A DNA stretch of 64,000 nt, from NCBI RefSeq assembly GCF_022179385.1, contig NZ_BPQS01000006.1, forward strand, positions 124,001 to 188,000, in the 5' to 3' direction. Numbering within the stretch: position 1 is the first letter of the stretch; every line of letters starts with the position of its first letter. Below the pieces are notes generated by a model. It had not been told where the DNA came from. It did no database searches and was given only the letters and a program-made list of their open reading frames with translations. Made by a program: the position numbers and the translations under genes. This document shows positions 28,184 to 36,798 of the stretch, in pieces. Source of the stretch: Methylobacterium longum (GTDB taxonomy: Bacteria; Pseudomonadota; Alphaproteobacteria; Rhizobiales; Beijerinckiaceae).

Positions 28184-28528
28184 AACCGCAGACGCCGCGG
28201 CGCGCGCGGTCACGGCCAGCATCTCGACACGCCGGGCCATCCGCGCGATTTGTCTTCACGCGTCGAATCGATGTCGAATCTGTCCGGAGCGACGGCCCTA
28301 CGCCTCGGCCGCACCGCCGAATGTGTCCCCTCGCGGCATCGGCCGGAAGGGCGTAGGATCCCTACTCTCGCGCACTGGCCAAAAGTCCATCTTGATTCGG
28401 CAGGCCAAAAGCCATTGGCTGTGACCAGAGCAGAACACGGCGCGGCCCGACGAAGTGGCCGCCCGTAAACAAGCTGACGCCCAAGAGCCGCGGTTCGCGA
28501 GGCCGGGCCCCAAGGAGGAAACCAAGCC
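28184..28528 (+). promoter_or_regulatory. Upstream region of the aldehyde dehydrogenase, with a direct repeat
   Basis: This 345-base gap carries two copies of GGCCAAAAG followed by a CCAT element (starting at 28377 and 28403, 26 bases apart). They lie about 120-150 bases before the dehydrogenase start and may be an activator or repressor site. A good ribosome binding site (AAGGAGGAAAC) lies just before the ATG at 28529. No gene was recognised. Confidence 0.4.
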
Positions 28529-30052
28529 ATGAACAAGCCGGAATTCCTCGGCGACGCCAAGGTCAAGTCGCCCTTCTCGGCGCGCTACGAGAACTTCATC
28601 GGCGGACAGTGGGTGGCCCCCGCGGCCGGCCGCTACTTCGAGAACACCTCGCCGATCACCGGCAAGGTGATCTGCGAGGTCGCCCGCTCGGACGCGCAGG
28701 ATGTCGAGAAGGCGCTGGACGCCGCCCACGCGGCCAAGGAAGCCTGGGGCCGCACCGCTCCGGCCGAGCGCGCCCGCATCCTCCTCAAGATGGCCGACCG
28801 GATGGAGGAGAACCTCGATCTGATCGCGCTGGCCGAGACCTGGGACAACGGCAAGCCGATCCGCGAGACGACGAACGCCGACATCCCGCTCGCCATCGAC
28901 CATTTCCGCTACTTCGCCGGCTGCGTGCGGGCGCAGGAAGGCTCGATCTCCGAGATCGACCACGACACGGTCGCCTACCACTTCCACGAGCCGCTCGGCG
29001 TCGTCGGCCAGATCATCCCGTGGAACTTCCCGATCCTGATGGCGGTGTGGAAGCTCGCCCCGGCGCTCGCCGCCGGCAACTGCGTGGTCCTGAAGCCCGC
29101 CGAGCAGACCCCGGCTTCCGTGCTGGTGCTGATGGAGATCGTCGGCGACCTGCTGCCGCCGGGCGTGCTCAACGTGATCAACGGGTTCGGCCTGGAGGCT
29201 GGCAAGCCGCTCGCCTCCTCGCCCCGGATCGCCAAGATCGCCTTCACGGGTGAGACGACTACCGGCCGCCTCATCATGCAGTACGCCTCGCAGAACCTGA
29301 TCCCCGTGACGCTGGAACTCGGCGGCAAGTCGCCGAACATCTTCTTCGCCGACGTGGCCAACGAGGACGACGACTTCTTCGACAAGGCCCTTGAGGGCTT
29401 CACGATGTTCGCCCTCAACCAGGGCGAGGTCTGCACCTGCCCGAGCCGCGCCCTCGTGCACGAGTCGATCTACGACCGCTTCATGGAGCGGGCCGTGAAG
29501 CGCGTCGAGGCGATCACCCAGGGCTCGCCGCTGGACCCCGCCACGATGATCGGCGCCCAGGCCTCGGGCGAGCAGATGGAGAAGATCCTCAGCTACATCG
29601 ACATCGGCCGGCAGGAGGGCGCGCAGCTGCTCACCGGCGGCGAGCGCAACGTCAAGGACGGCGAGTTCGCCGAGGGCTTCTACGTGAAGCCGACCGTGTT
29701 CCGCGGCCACAACAAGATGCGCATCTTCCAGGAGGAGATCTTCGGCCCCGTCCTGTCGGTCACGACCTTCAAGGACGACGCCGAGGCGCTCTCGATCGCC
29801 AACGACACGCTCTACGGCCTCGGCGCCGGCGTCTGGACCCGCGACGGGACCCGCGCCTACCGCTTCGGTCGGGCGATCCAGGCCGGCCGCGTCTGGACGA
29901 ACTGCTACCACGCCTATCCGGCCCACGCGGCCTTCGGGGGCTACAAGCAGTCCGGCATCGGCCGCGAGACCCACAAGATGATGCTCGATCACTACCAGCA
30001 GACCAAGAACATGCTGGTCAGCTACTCGGCCAAGAAGCTCGGGTTCTTCTGA
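28529..30052 (+). CDS. Aldehyde dehydrogenase, AldB/acetaldehyde dehydrogenase type
   Basis: A 507-residue NAD(P)-dependent aldehyde dehydrogenase. Seen are the N-terminal cofactor segment ([29 protein letters not shown]), the glutamate motif [12 protein letters not shown] and the active-site cysteine in [15 protein letters not shown]. The C-terminal motif is [17 protein letters not shown]. The double-cysteine CTCPSR form is that of acetaldehyde dehydrogenases of the ExaC/AldB group, used in ethanol and C2 metabolism. A strong terminator follows, but a DUF779-containing operon lies 0.5 kb downstream, and DUF779 genes commonly accompany this enzyme type. Confidence 0.93.
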   Translation: MNKPEFLGDAKVKSPFSARYENFIGGQWVAPAAGRYFENTSPITGKVICEVARSDAQDVEKALDAAHAAKEAWGRTAPAERARILLKMADRMEENLDLIALAETWDNGKPIRETTNADIPLAIDHFRYFAGCVRAQEGSISEIDHDTVAYHFHEPLGVVGQIIPWNFPILMAVWKLAPALAAGNCVVLKPAEQTPASVLVLMEIVGDLLPPGVLNVINGFGLEAGKPLASSPRIAKIAFTGETTTGRLIMQYASQNLIPVTLELGGKSPNIFFADVANEDDDFFDKALEGFTMFALNQGEVCTCPSRALVHESIYDRFMERAVKRVEAITQGSPLDPATMIGAQASGEQMEKILSYIDIGRQEGAQLLTGGERNVKDGEFAEGFYVKPTVFRGHNKMRIFQEEIFGPVLSVTTFKDDAEALSIANDTLYGLGAGVWTRDGTRAYRFGRAIQAGRVWTNCYHAYPAHAAFGGYKQSGIGRETHKMMLDHYQQTKNMLVSYSAKKLGFF

Positions 30053-30086
30053 GCCTCTTCCCGGGTTAACCCCCCGAGACAACTTC

Positions 30087-30115
30087 AGCCCCGGCCGAAA
30101 GGTCGGGGCTTTTTC
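30087..30115 (+). terminator. Intrinsic terminator of the aldehyde dehydrogenase gene
   Basis: AGCCCCGGCC (30087-30096) pairs with GGTCGGGGCT (30101-30110) around a GAAA tetraloop, followed by TTTT. Confidence 0.85.
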
Positions 30116-30129
30116 GCTCGGAGGAGCCG

Positions 30130-30420
30130 TCACTCGCGGCCGAAGCCGTAGCCGCGACGGGTGCGTCGGCGATCGAGCCCGGCGCCACGGGCCGGCATCG
30201 CCGCTGACGCTCGGTACGTCGTCGAGCGGCCAGTCCCCGCCGACCACGCCCGTCGGGTTGTCGGGCGTGACGTCGGGGTTTCCGGCGATACGCCACCGTG
30301 CTGGAGGAAGAGCGGTTGTGCCCGGGGCTGGACCCGCAGGCTCAGCGGCTCCGATGCGGCCGGTCCTGCAAGGCGGATCGGCGCGAGAGCGAGGCAGGCG
30401 GCAGAGCGGCTGTGCGGCAT
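30130..30420 (-). pseudogene. Possible frameshifted small secreted protein gene
   Basis: The reverse strand has an ATG at 30420 with a signal-like start (MPHSRSAACLALAPIRLAG) and a stop at 30130, but the middle of this frame is Arg/Thr/Ala-rich like a shadow. In another reverse frame, the same stretch reads NPDVTPDNPTGVVGGDWPL and DDVPSVSGDAGPW, which looks like a real protein. The first frame ends with RRGYGFGRE. A single protein with two frame changes (near 30280 and 30180) fits better than either frame alone. No family is recognised. The call is tentative. Confidence 0.3.
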
Positions 30421-30550
30421 GGCAGTCTCTCCGGGCCGCCCGGCTGAGCCTCGGACCGATCAGACGGCAACGCGCGCGGCGGCGATGTAGAACCATCGTG
30501 CATCTTCGCCGGCCGCCGCGCATAGTCAGGTCTCGACAGTGGAGGATGGC

Positions 30551-30976
30551 ATGGGTGCAAACATGACGATCGACGCCGACACGGCCGAACAGGTCGGTGC
30601 CGACGGCACGCCCCTGCGGGTCACGGCAACCCCGGCGGCGCTGGCGCTGATCGACGAGTTGCGCGGCGAGTACGGTGCGGTGATGTTCCACCAGTCCGGC
30701 GGCTGCTGCGACGGATCCTCCCCGATGTGCTACCCGGTCGGTGATTTCGTCATCGGCGACGGGGACGTCCGTCTCGGGACGGTCGGTGGCGCCGACTTCT
30801 TCATCAGCCGGTCGCAGTTCGAGGTCTGGAAGCACACGCATCTGCTGCTGGACGTGGTTCCAGGGCGCGGCGGCATGTTCTCGCTGGAGAACGGGCGCGA
30901 GAAGCGCTTCCACATTCGCTCACGCCTGTTCTCCGAGGCCGAGAATCAGGCCCTGGCGGGAGCGTGCAAGCTCTGA
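30551..30976 (+). CDS. DUF779 protein
   Basis: A 141-residue protein of the DUF779 family, often encoded beside acetaldehyde/aldehyde dehydrogenases but without a proven function. The conserved core is VMFHQSGGCCDGSSPMCYP (about residues 45-63), with three cysteines and a histidine that could bind a metal or act in thiol chemistry. It is followed by RSQFEVWKHTHLLLDVVPGRG and FSLENGREKRFHIRSRLF. ATG 30551 has GGAGG five bases upstream. It heads a three-gene unit with an AhpD-like protein 13 bases downstream and a cupin overlapping that. Confidence 0.87.
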   Translation: MGANMTIDADTAEQVGADGTPLRVTATPAALALIDELRGEYGAVMFHQSGGCCDGSSPMCYPVGDFVIGDGDVRLGTVGGADFFISRSQFEVWKHTHLLLDVVPGRGGMFSLENGREKRFHIRSRLFSEAENQALAGACKL

Positions 30977-30989
30977 GGGGAGGGCAGCG

Positions 30990-31403
30990 ATGGCGACCGT
31001 CAAGCTCTGGAGCGATGCCGAGGCGGAGGCCGATCCGCGCGTCAGCGCGGTCTTCGCCGACATCCGCGCCACCCGCGGTTCTGACTTCATCAACAACTTC
31101 TGGCGCGGTCTCGCTCACGATGCCGGGTTGCTGGAGCGGACTTGGACCACGCTCAAGACCGTCATGGGCCCGGGGACGCTCGATCCGCTGACCAAGGAAC
31201 TCGTCTATATCGCGGTCTCGATTGCCAACGGCTGCCCGTACTGCATCCACTCGCACACGGCCGCCGCGCGGACGAAGGGCTTGACGGCTGCGCAGCACGG
31301 AGAGTTCCTGGCGGTGGTCGGTATGGCGAACCAGACGAACGCGCTGGTCAATGGCCTGCAGATCCCCATCGATTCCGCCTTCAGGGTGGAGGATACGCCA
31401 TGA
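30990..31403 (+). CDS. AhpD-like / carboxymuconolactone decarboxylase family protein
   Basis: A 137-residue all-helical protein of the carboxymuconolactone decarboxylase/AhpD superfamily. The redox motif CPYCIHSHTAAA (CxxCxxxH) is intact, which points to a peroxidase-linked or thiol-redox activity rather than lactone decarboxylation. The flanking motifs LTKELVYIAVSIANG and LTAAQHGEFLAVVGMANQTN are also family-like. A purine-rich site (GAGGGGAGGG) precedes ATG 30990. Its stop overlaps the cupin start as ATGA. Confidence 0.85.
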   Translation: MATVKLWSDAEAEADPRVSAVFADIRATRGSDFINNFWRGLAHDAGLLERTWTTLKTVMGPGTLDPLTKELVYIAVSIANGCPYCIHSHTAAARTKGLTAAQHGEFLAVVGMANQTNALVNGLQIPIDSAFRVEDTP

Positions 31404-31834
31404 GTTCCGGGTCAGACGCGCGGGGGTTCCGGGTGGTGCACGAGAGTGCGCCGTTCCGCGGCAAGCAGGGGCATGTCTACAGGCCGGCGATCTCCGCCGA
31501 GTCCGTGGCCTCCCGGGCGCTGCACATGCAGCTGCTGGAGATCCCGCCGGGCGAGCGCGCGCATGCGCACAAACACGAATCGCACGAGACCGCGATCTAC
31601 GTCCTGTCGGGCATCTCCGGCTGCTTCTGGGGCGAGCGCTTGGAAAATCATGCGATCGCGGGGGCCGGGGAGTTCGTCTACATCGCCGCGGACGTGCCGC
31701 ATCTGCCCTACAACCGCAGTGAGACCGAGCCGGTGACGGCCGTGATTGCCCGGACCGATCCGAACGAGCAGGAGAGCGTCGTTCTCCTGCCAGACCTCGA
31801 GGCCGGCGTCGACTGGTCGAAGGCCGAGGCCTGA
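31400..31834 (+). CDS. Cupin-domain protein
   Basis: A 144-residue single-cupin protein. Motif 1 is HAHKHESHETAIYVLSG, with the metal-binding histidines and glutamate, and motif 2 is FVYIAADVPHLPYN with a further histidine, so it likely binds a divalent metal. No enzyme activity can be predicted from the fold. It is translationally coupled to the AhpD-like gene and is the last of the DUF779 unit. The gene faces the Sel1 gene with a 4-base gap. Confidence 0.85.
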   Translation: MSSGSDARGFRVVHESAPFRGKQGHVYRPAISAESVASRALHMQLLEIPPGERAHAHKHESHETAIYVLSGISGCFWGERLENHAIAGAGEFVYIAADVPHLPYNRSETEPVTAVIARTDPNEQESVVLLPDLEAGVDWSKAEA

Positions 31835-31838
31835 AGGA

Positions 31839-32891
31839 TCAGCGCTGCTCGATCCGCTCGTTGGCGAGGCGCTCGGCACGGGTGCGCTCATCCGCCGAGA
31901 GGCCCGACAGCGTCTGGTCGAGCCACGCGTCCGACAGCCCCTGACCTGCGGCCGCGAGATTCCAGGCTGCCGCCTCCACGGTGTTCTTCGCGACCCCACG
32001 GCCGACCGCGTAGAGACGGGCGACGCGGTTCTGCGCGATCGCGTTGCCGCGGGAGGCCGCGTGAAGGAAGTAGCGCGCCGCCGCGCGCTCGTCCTTGGTG
32101 ACGCCGTTCCCGTTGAACAGCAGGATCGCGTACTCGACTTCGCTGGCGAGATCGCCGTTGTCGGCGCCCCGCCGGAACCATTCCGCCGCCTTGACCGGGT
32201 CCTTCGGAACGCCGCGCCCCTGAAGATAGAGCACTCCGAGATCGTGCTGCGCCGCGCCGATCTCGGCCTCGGCGGCCTTGCGGAACTGCGTGGCCGCCGC
32301 GGCCTCGTCCGCGGCGGCGCCGCTGCCGATCAGGATCAAGCCAAGATTGTAGGCGGCCGTGGGTGAGCCGTGGCCGGTCGCCTGTTCCAGCCAGCGGCGT
32401 CCGGCCTTGGCGTCCTTGGCCATCCCGCGCCCGTCGAGGGCCATCAGGCCCAGCGACGACATGGCGGCCGCATCGTTCTGCGCCGCGGCGAGCCGGTACC
32501 ACTCGGCCGCCTTGACGGCGTTCTGCTTCACGCCGAGGCCCTGGTTGTAGAGTTCGCCGAGCAGCGTCATCGCGGGCGCATCCTTGGGATTCGCCTCGAT
32601 GCGCTTTGTCGCCTCCCGGAAGGCGGTGACGTACTGGCCGCGCTGATAGGCCCCGTAGGCCAGATCCGGCGGTTGCCCGTTAGCTGGCGGAACGGCGCCC
32701 CGCGTGTAGTTGGGCGTGTAGGGGCTCGGCAGTTCAGGCAACGGCTTCTTGCCGGGCTGGACGGCGGCGCCGGCCGTCGCGGGCACGGGATTCCTGGCCG
32801 GATCGGGGGGACCGGGGGCCGCCCAAGCCGGCATCGTCAGGGCGCAGGCGACGGCCACGCCCCACAGCGGACGAAGCACGCGTCCCCTCAC
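31839..32891 (-). CDS. Exported Sel1-repeat protein
   Basis: A 350-residue protein with a signal peptide (LWGVAVACALTMPAWA, cleaved near residue 25), a proline-rich linker and five or six Sel1/TPR-like repeats. Repeats include AMTLLGELYNQGLGVKQNA, AMSSLGLMALDGRGMAKDA, AQHDLGVLYLQGRGVPKDP and AQNRVARLYAVGRGVAKNT. Such proteins scaffold complexes in the periplasm. The GTG start at 32891 overlaps the stop of the ThiE-like gene, so both belong to the fba block. Confidence 0.85.
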   Translation of the reverse strand: MRGRVLRPLWGVAVACALTMPAWAAPGPPDPARNPVPATAGAAVQPGKKPLPELPSPYTPNYTRGAVPPANGQPPDLAYGAYQRGQYVTAFREATKRIEANPKDAPAMTLLGELYNQGLGVKQNAVKAAEWYRLAAAQNDAAAMSSLGLMALDGRGMAKDAKAGRRWLEQATGHGSPTAAYNLGLILIGSGAAADEAAAATQFRKAAEAEIGAAQHDLGVLYLQGRGVPKDPVKAAEWFRRGADNGDLASEVEYAILLFNGNGVTKDERAAARYFLHAASRGNAIAQNRVARLYAVGRGVAKNTVEAAAWNLAAAGQGLSDAWLDQTLSGLSADERTRAERLANERIEQR

Positions 32892-33532
32892 GCGCCAGCC
32901 TCCCGGGCGATTTGAAGGGCCCGGGCAACGATGCCCGGATCCTGCAACCAGAGGCCGCTCTCCAGGCCGACGAACTCCGCGCCGGTTTCACAGAGCCCGG
33001 CGATCTCGTCGGCATTCGCGGCGACGGCGACGCACGGCGTCTCGAAGATCTCGGCCCACCAAGTCGCGCGCGCGCGGACCGTCTCCGGATCCGGCGCGAT
33101 GCCGTCCGGGTAGAGGCCGCCGAACATCAGGTAATCGATCCCCGATTCGCCGGCCTCCATGGCGCCGTGCTTGGTCTCGAGGCCGCCCGCACCCAGGATG
33201 CGCCCGTCCGGCAACCGGCCGCGCAGGTCCTTGAGGTCGCGCGGCTTGTCGACGTGAATGCCGTCGGCGCCGCCGCGGACCGCCACCGAGGCGAGATCCC
33301 CGGTGAAACCCGGACAGGCCACGACCAGCGCAGCGCCGTGGTCCTGCGCCACCGGCGCGATCTGCTTGATGCGAGCGGTGAGGCTCCGGTCGTCGGCCGG
33401 CGCGAGCCGCAGGATCAAAGCCGCGACGTCGCCGGCTCCGCAGGCGGCCCGCAAGGCCGCCAAGAACTCGTCGAGGCCGGCCGCGTCGAGGCCGTGCGGC
33501 CCGAGCAGGGTGAGACGCGCGCTGGTGCTCAT
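32888..33532 (-). CDS. ThiE/TenI-like thiamine phosphate synthase family protein
   Basis: A 214-residue TIM-barrel protein of the thiamine phosphate synthase family. Visible barrel elements include ARIKQIAPVAQDHGAALVVA, the GGADGIHVDKPRDL strand and GESGIDYLMFGGLYPDG. The family DG(V/I)H motif is kept, but other ThiE active-site motifs are loose. With no thi genes around, it may be a paralogue with another role, as is common in alphaproteobacteria next to fba. ATG 33532 lies 20 bases after the fba stop; the frame opens at 33562 inside it. Confidence 0.75.
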   Translation of the reverse strand: MSTSARLTLLGPHGLDAAGLDEFLAALRAACGAGDVAALILRLAPADDRSLTARIKQIAPVAQDHGAALVVACPGFTGDLASVAVRGGADGIHVDKPRDLKDLRGRLPDGRILGAGGLETKHGAMEAGESGIDYLMFGGLYPDGIAPDPETVRARATWWAEIFETPCVAVAANADEIAGLCETGAEFVGLESGLWLQDPGIVARALQIAREAGA

Positions 33533-33551
33533 CGGACCTGCGGCGCCCGCG

Positions 33552-34622
33552 TCAGCGGGCACCGATCTTCGGATCGAGGGCGCCGCTGGCGTAGCGCTTG
33601 GCCATCTCGGCCACGGAGATCGGGCGGATCTTCGCGCCCTGGCCGGCGGTGTTGAACTCCTCGAAGCGCTGCTTGCAGAGCTTGGTCATCGCCTCCATGG
33701 CGGGCTTCAGGTACTTGCGCGGATCGAACTCGGACGGGTTCTCCGTGAGTACCTTCCGGATCTGGCCGGTCATCGCCATGCGGTTGTCGGTGTCGATGTT
33801 GATCTTGCGCACGCCGTGCTTGATGCCGCGCTGGATCTCCTCGACCGGCACGCCCCAGGTCGGCTTCATCTGACCGCCGTACTGGTTGATGATGTCCTGA
33901 AGGTCCTGGGGGACCGAGGAGGAGCCGTGCATGACGAGGTGCGTCGTCGGCAGGCGGCGGTGGATCTCCTCGATCACGTTCATCGCCAGCACCTCGCCGT
34001 CGGGCTTGCGGGTGAACTTGTAGGCGCCGTGGCTCGTGCCCATGGCAACCGCCAGAGCATCGACCTTGGTGGCCTCGACGAACTTCACGGCTTCGTCCGG
34101 ATCGGTCAGCAGCTGGTCGTGGCTCAGCGTGCCCTCGGCGCCGTGACCGTCCTCGGCCTCGCCCTGGCCGCTCTCCAGGGACCCCAGCACGCCCAGCTCA
34201 CCTTCGACCGACACGCCGGCCCAATGGGCCATCTTCGTGACGTTGCGGGTGATCTCGACGTTGTAGTTATAGTCGGCCGGGGTCTTGCCGTCGGCCTTGA
34301 GCGATCCGTCCATCATCACCGACGTGAAGCCGTACTGGATCGCGGTGGCGCAGGTGGCTTCGTTGTTGCCGTGGTCGAGATGCATGCAGACGGGGATGTG
34401 CGGGTAGATTTCGACGAGACCGTCGATCAGCTTGGCCAGCACCACGTCGTTGGCGTAGGCCCGGGCGCCGCGGCTGGCCTGCAGGATCACCGGCGAGTCG
34501 GTGGCGTCGGCGGCCGCCATGATGGCCAGCCCCTGCTCCATATTGTTCAGGTTGAAGGCGGGCACGCCGTATTCGTGCTCGGCGGCGTGGTCGAGGAGTT
34601 GCCGGAGAGTGATGCGTGCCAT
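33552..34622 (-). CDS. fba: Class II fructose-1,6-bisphosphate aldolase
   Basis: Splits fructose 1,6-bisphosphate, and runs in reverse in gluconeogenesis and in sugar-phosphate regeneration. The 356-residue protein is a zinc-dependent class II aldolase of the CbbA subtype. It has [10 protein letters not shown] with zinc-ligand histidine and catalytic aspartate, the DGS motif in [32 protein letters not shown] with a zinc histidine, HGSSSVP, and the phosphate-binding region [11 protein letters not shown]. It is part of the reverse glycolytic block after gap and pgk, separated from pgk by one small gene. Confidence 0.95.
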   Translation of the reverse strand: MARITLRQLLDHAAEHEYGVPAFNLNNMEQGLAIMAAADATDSPVILQASRGARAYANDVVLAKLIDGLVEIYPHIPVCMHLDHGNNEATCATAIQYGFTSVMMDGSLKADGKTPADYNYNVEITRNVTKMAHWAGVSVEGELGVLGSLESGQGEAEDGHGAEGTLSHDQLLTDPDEAVKFVEATKVDALAVAMGTSHGAYKFTRKPDGEVLAMNVIEEIHRRLPTTHLVMHGSSSVPQDLQDIINQYGGQMKPTWGVPVEEIQRGIKHGVRKINIDTDNRMAMTGQIRKVLTENPSEFDPRKYLKPAMEAMTKLCKQRFEEFNTAGQGAKIRPISVAEMAKRYASGALDPKIGAR

Positions 34623-34682
34623 CGTGCCTGTCTTCCCGTTTGCCGTATCGTTATCCGTCCGATCGCCGATGGCGACGGTAAT

Positions 34683-34901
34683 CTAATCGGTCTCGCCTTC
34701 CAGGCTGGCGAGCAGCGCCTCCGCGTCGACGACGCGGACATCGCGCCCCGCAACCGAAGGGCGCTCCGTCGTGAGCAAGGCACGCGCCCTGCTCGGGCCC
34801 ACCGCCACGGCCGCCTCGACGCGCTCCCCTGTCTCCGTCCGCGACCGAACGATCGTCACCTGCGGCCCCCCGGGCAGCCCGATCTCCGAAGCCTCGCCCA
34901 T
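34683..34901 (-). CDS. Small hypothetical protein between pgk and fba
   Basis: A 72-residue protein with normal codon use, between pgk and fba in the same direction. It reads as short beta strands (GPQVTIVRSRTETGERVEAA, VRVVDAEALLASLEG) without a known motif, membrane segment or cysteine. It is likely a conserved small cytoplasmic protein of methylobacteria. Confidence 0.55.
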   Translation of the reverse strand: MGEASEIGLPGGPQVTIVRSRTETGERVEAAVAVGPSRARALLTTERPSVAGRDVRVVDAEALLASLEGETD

Positions 34902-35007
34902 CGACTACGGCACTGACCGGCGGAACCCAAGACCCAGATAGGTGACCACCCGGGGCCTTGAAGAGCCCGCGATCACCGCGCAGTCCTTCGCCCTTAGACC
35001 TTCGCCC

Positions 35008-36210
35008 TCAGCTCTGGGCCCGCAACGCCTCGACACCCGGGAGGGCCTTGCCCTCCAACCATTCGAGGAAAGCCCCGCCCGCGGTCGACACGTAGGTGAA
35101 CTCGTCCGCCACGCCCGCGTGGTTGAGGGCCGCGACGGTGTCGCCGCCACCGGCCACCGAGACGAGGCGACCGTCCTTCGTGCGCGCCGCGGCGTGCCGG
35201 GCGGCCGCTACGGTCGCGGCGTCGAACGGGGCGAGTTCGAAAGCGCCCAGAGGGCCGTTCCAGACCAGCGTCTTCGCACCGTCGATGGCCGCGTTGATCT
35301 CGGCGACCGACTGCGGACCCGCATCGAGGATCATGCTGGAATCCGGAACCGCGTCGACCGGCACGGTCTCGTGCGTCGCGTGGGCCTTGAACTCGGCGGC
35401 CGCCACGGCATCGACCGGCAGGATGATCCGGCAGCCGGCCCGTTCGGCCGCCGCCAGGATCCGGGTTGCGGTCTCGGCGAGATCCTTCTCGCAGAGGGAC
35501 TTGCCCACCGACTTACCTTGCGCGTGCAGGAAGGTGTTGGCCATGCCGCCGCCGATCACCAGCATGTCGACCTTGGCGACGAGGTTCTCCAGGAGGTCGA
35601 TCTTGGACGAGACCTTGGCGCCGCCCACGAGGGCGATCACCGGACGCTGCGGCGATTCCAGGCCCTTCGTCAGGGCCTCGAGTTCGGCCTGCATCTCACG
35701 CCCGGCATAGGCGGGCAGGCGGTGGGCCAGTCCTTCCGTGGAGGCATGGGCCCGGTGGGCCGCCGAGAAGGCCTCGTTGACGTAGACATCGCCGTTCGCC
35801 GCCAGCGCGTCGGAGAAGGCCGCGTCGTTCTTCTCCTCGCCGGCATGGAAGCGGGTGTTCTCCAGGAGCAGCACGTCGCCGTCCCGGAGGGCCGCGACCG
35901 CCCTGGCGGCCTCGTCGCCGACGCAGTCGGGCGCGAAGGCGACGGTACGGCCGAGGGCGCTGCCCAGGGCCGGGACCACCGGTTCCAGCGAGTCCTTCGG
36001 CTCACGCTTTCCCTTGGGCCGGCCGAAATGCGCCAGCAGGATCACCTTCGCGCCCTGCTCGGCGATCTCGCGGATCGTCGGGACGACACGATCGATGCGG
36101 GTGGCGTCGGTGACCCGGCCGTTCTCCATCGGCACGTTCAGGTCGACGCGCAGGAGGACCCGGCGGCCCTTCAGGGATCCGGCGTCGTCGAGGGTGCGGA
36201 AGGCGCTCAT
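35008..36210 (-). CDS. pgk: Phosphoglycerate kinase
   Basis: Transfers phosphate from 1,3-bisphosphoglycerate to ADP. The 400-residue product has the N-terminal signature [42 protein letters not shown], the hinge-region motif [18 protein letters not shown] and the C-terminal nucleotide loop [13 protein letters not shown]. It lies between gap (with a coiled-coil membrane protein gene in between) and fba. Confidence 0.96.
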   Translation of the reverse strand: MSAFRTLDDAGSLKGRRVLLRVDLNVPMENGRVTDATRIDRVVPTIREIAEQGAKVILLAHFGRPKGKREPKDSLEPVVPALGSALGRTVAFAPDCVGDEAARAVAALRDGDVLLLENTRFHAGEEKNDAAFSDALAANGDVYVNEAFSAAHRAHASTEGLAHRLPAYAGREMQAELEALTKGLESPQRPVIALVGGAKVSSKIDLLENLVAKVDMLVIGGGMANTFLHAQGKSVGKSLCEKDLAETATRILAAAERAGCRIILPVDAVAAAEFKAHATHETVPVDAVPDSSMILDAGPQSVAEINAAIDGAKTLVWNGPLGAFELAPFDAATVAAARHAAARTKDGRLVSVAGGGDTVAALNHAGVADEFTYVSTAGGAFLEWLEGKALPGVEALRAQS

Positions 36211-36246
36211 GCGGTGCTGTCGAGGTCCTGTGAAGGTCGAAGGATC

Positions 36247-36714
36247 TTACTGGGTCGTCGTGCCGATCGCGGCCCGCTGCGGCAGCAGGCGATCGAGGTT
36301 CAGCCGCTGCACCGCGACCATCAGCACGACGGTCAGGACGGCGGTGATGACGGCAGTCAGGACCAGCGCACCGGTGCTGGGCAGGCGGCGCGTGCGCTCG
36401 GAGAGGCCGCGCATCTCCGTCCGCAGGGCCGCCAGGTCGGATTGACGGGCCGCCTCATTCATCCGGTTCGACGCGTTCTCGACCTTGTCTTCGACGCGCG
36501 AGAGCAGCGACTCGGAGCGAGCGTACTTGTCTTCGATGCGCGAGCACTTGTCCTCAATGCGCGCAAGCTGATCGAAGAAGTAGTTGGTCGTGAGTGTCTG
36601 GGACGATCCAGCGATGACGGGCTCGCCCATCGTGCCGGGCGGGGCGGGAGCCGGTCTCGGCGCGGGCGGCACGCCAGCCGAACCGCTCGACATGCCCTGC
36701 GGTGCGTCGGTCAT
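36247..36714 (-). CDS. Coiled-coil single-pass membrane protein
   Basis: A 155-residue protein. It has a proline-rich N-terminus (about residues 1-40), then a heptad repeat RIEDKCS-RIEDKYA-RSESLLS-RVEDKVE (about 53-80) that should form a coiled coil. One membrane segment follows (STGALVLTAVITAVLTVVLMVA, about 112-133), with a short basic tail. The layout suggests a cytoplasmic coiled coil held at the inner membrane by its C-terminus. It is between gap and pgk in the same direction. No known family is recognised. Confidence 0.65.
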   Translation of the reverse strand: MTDAPQGMSSGSAGVPPAPRPAPAPPGTMGEPVIAGSSQTLTTNYFFDQLARIEDKCSRIEDKYARSESLLSRVEDKVENASNRMNEAARQSDLAALRTEMRGLSERTRRLPSTGALVLTAVITAVLTVVLMVAVQRLNLDRLLPQRAAIGTTTQ

Positions 36715-36798
36715 CCCTGGAGGATCCCTGGTTCGAGGAAAGGTCGTCCGATGGAGCGTGGCCCGCCGCCCCGTCCCAGGGGCAGCGGGCCTCGTCGA

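Noticed and set aside
28298..30913. Long reverse open frame (871 codons) over the aldehyde dehydrogenase
   Set aside because: It covers a clear forward gene and shows shadow composition; only the 30130-30420 segment has protein-like text, listed separately as tentative.
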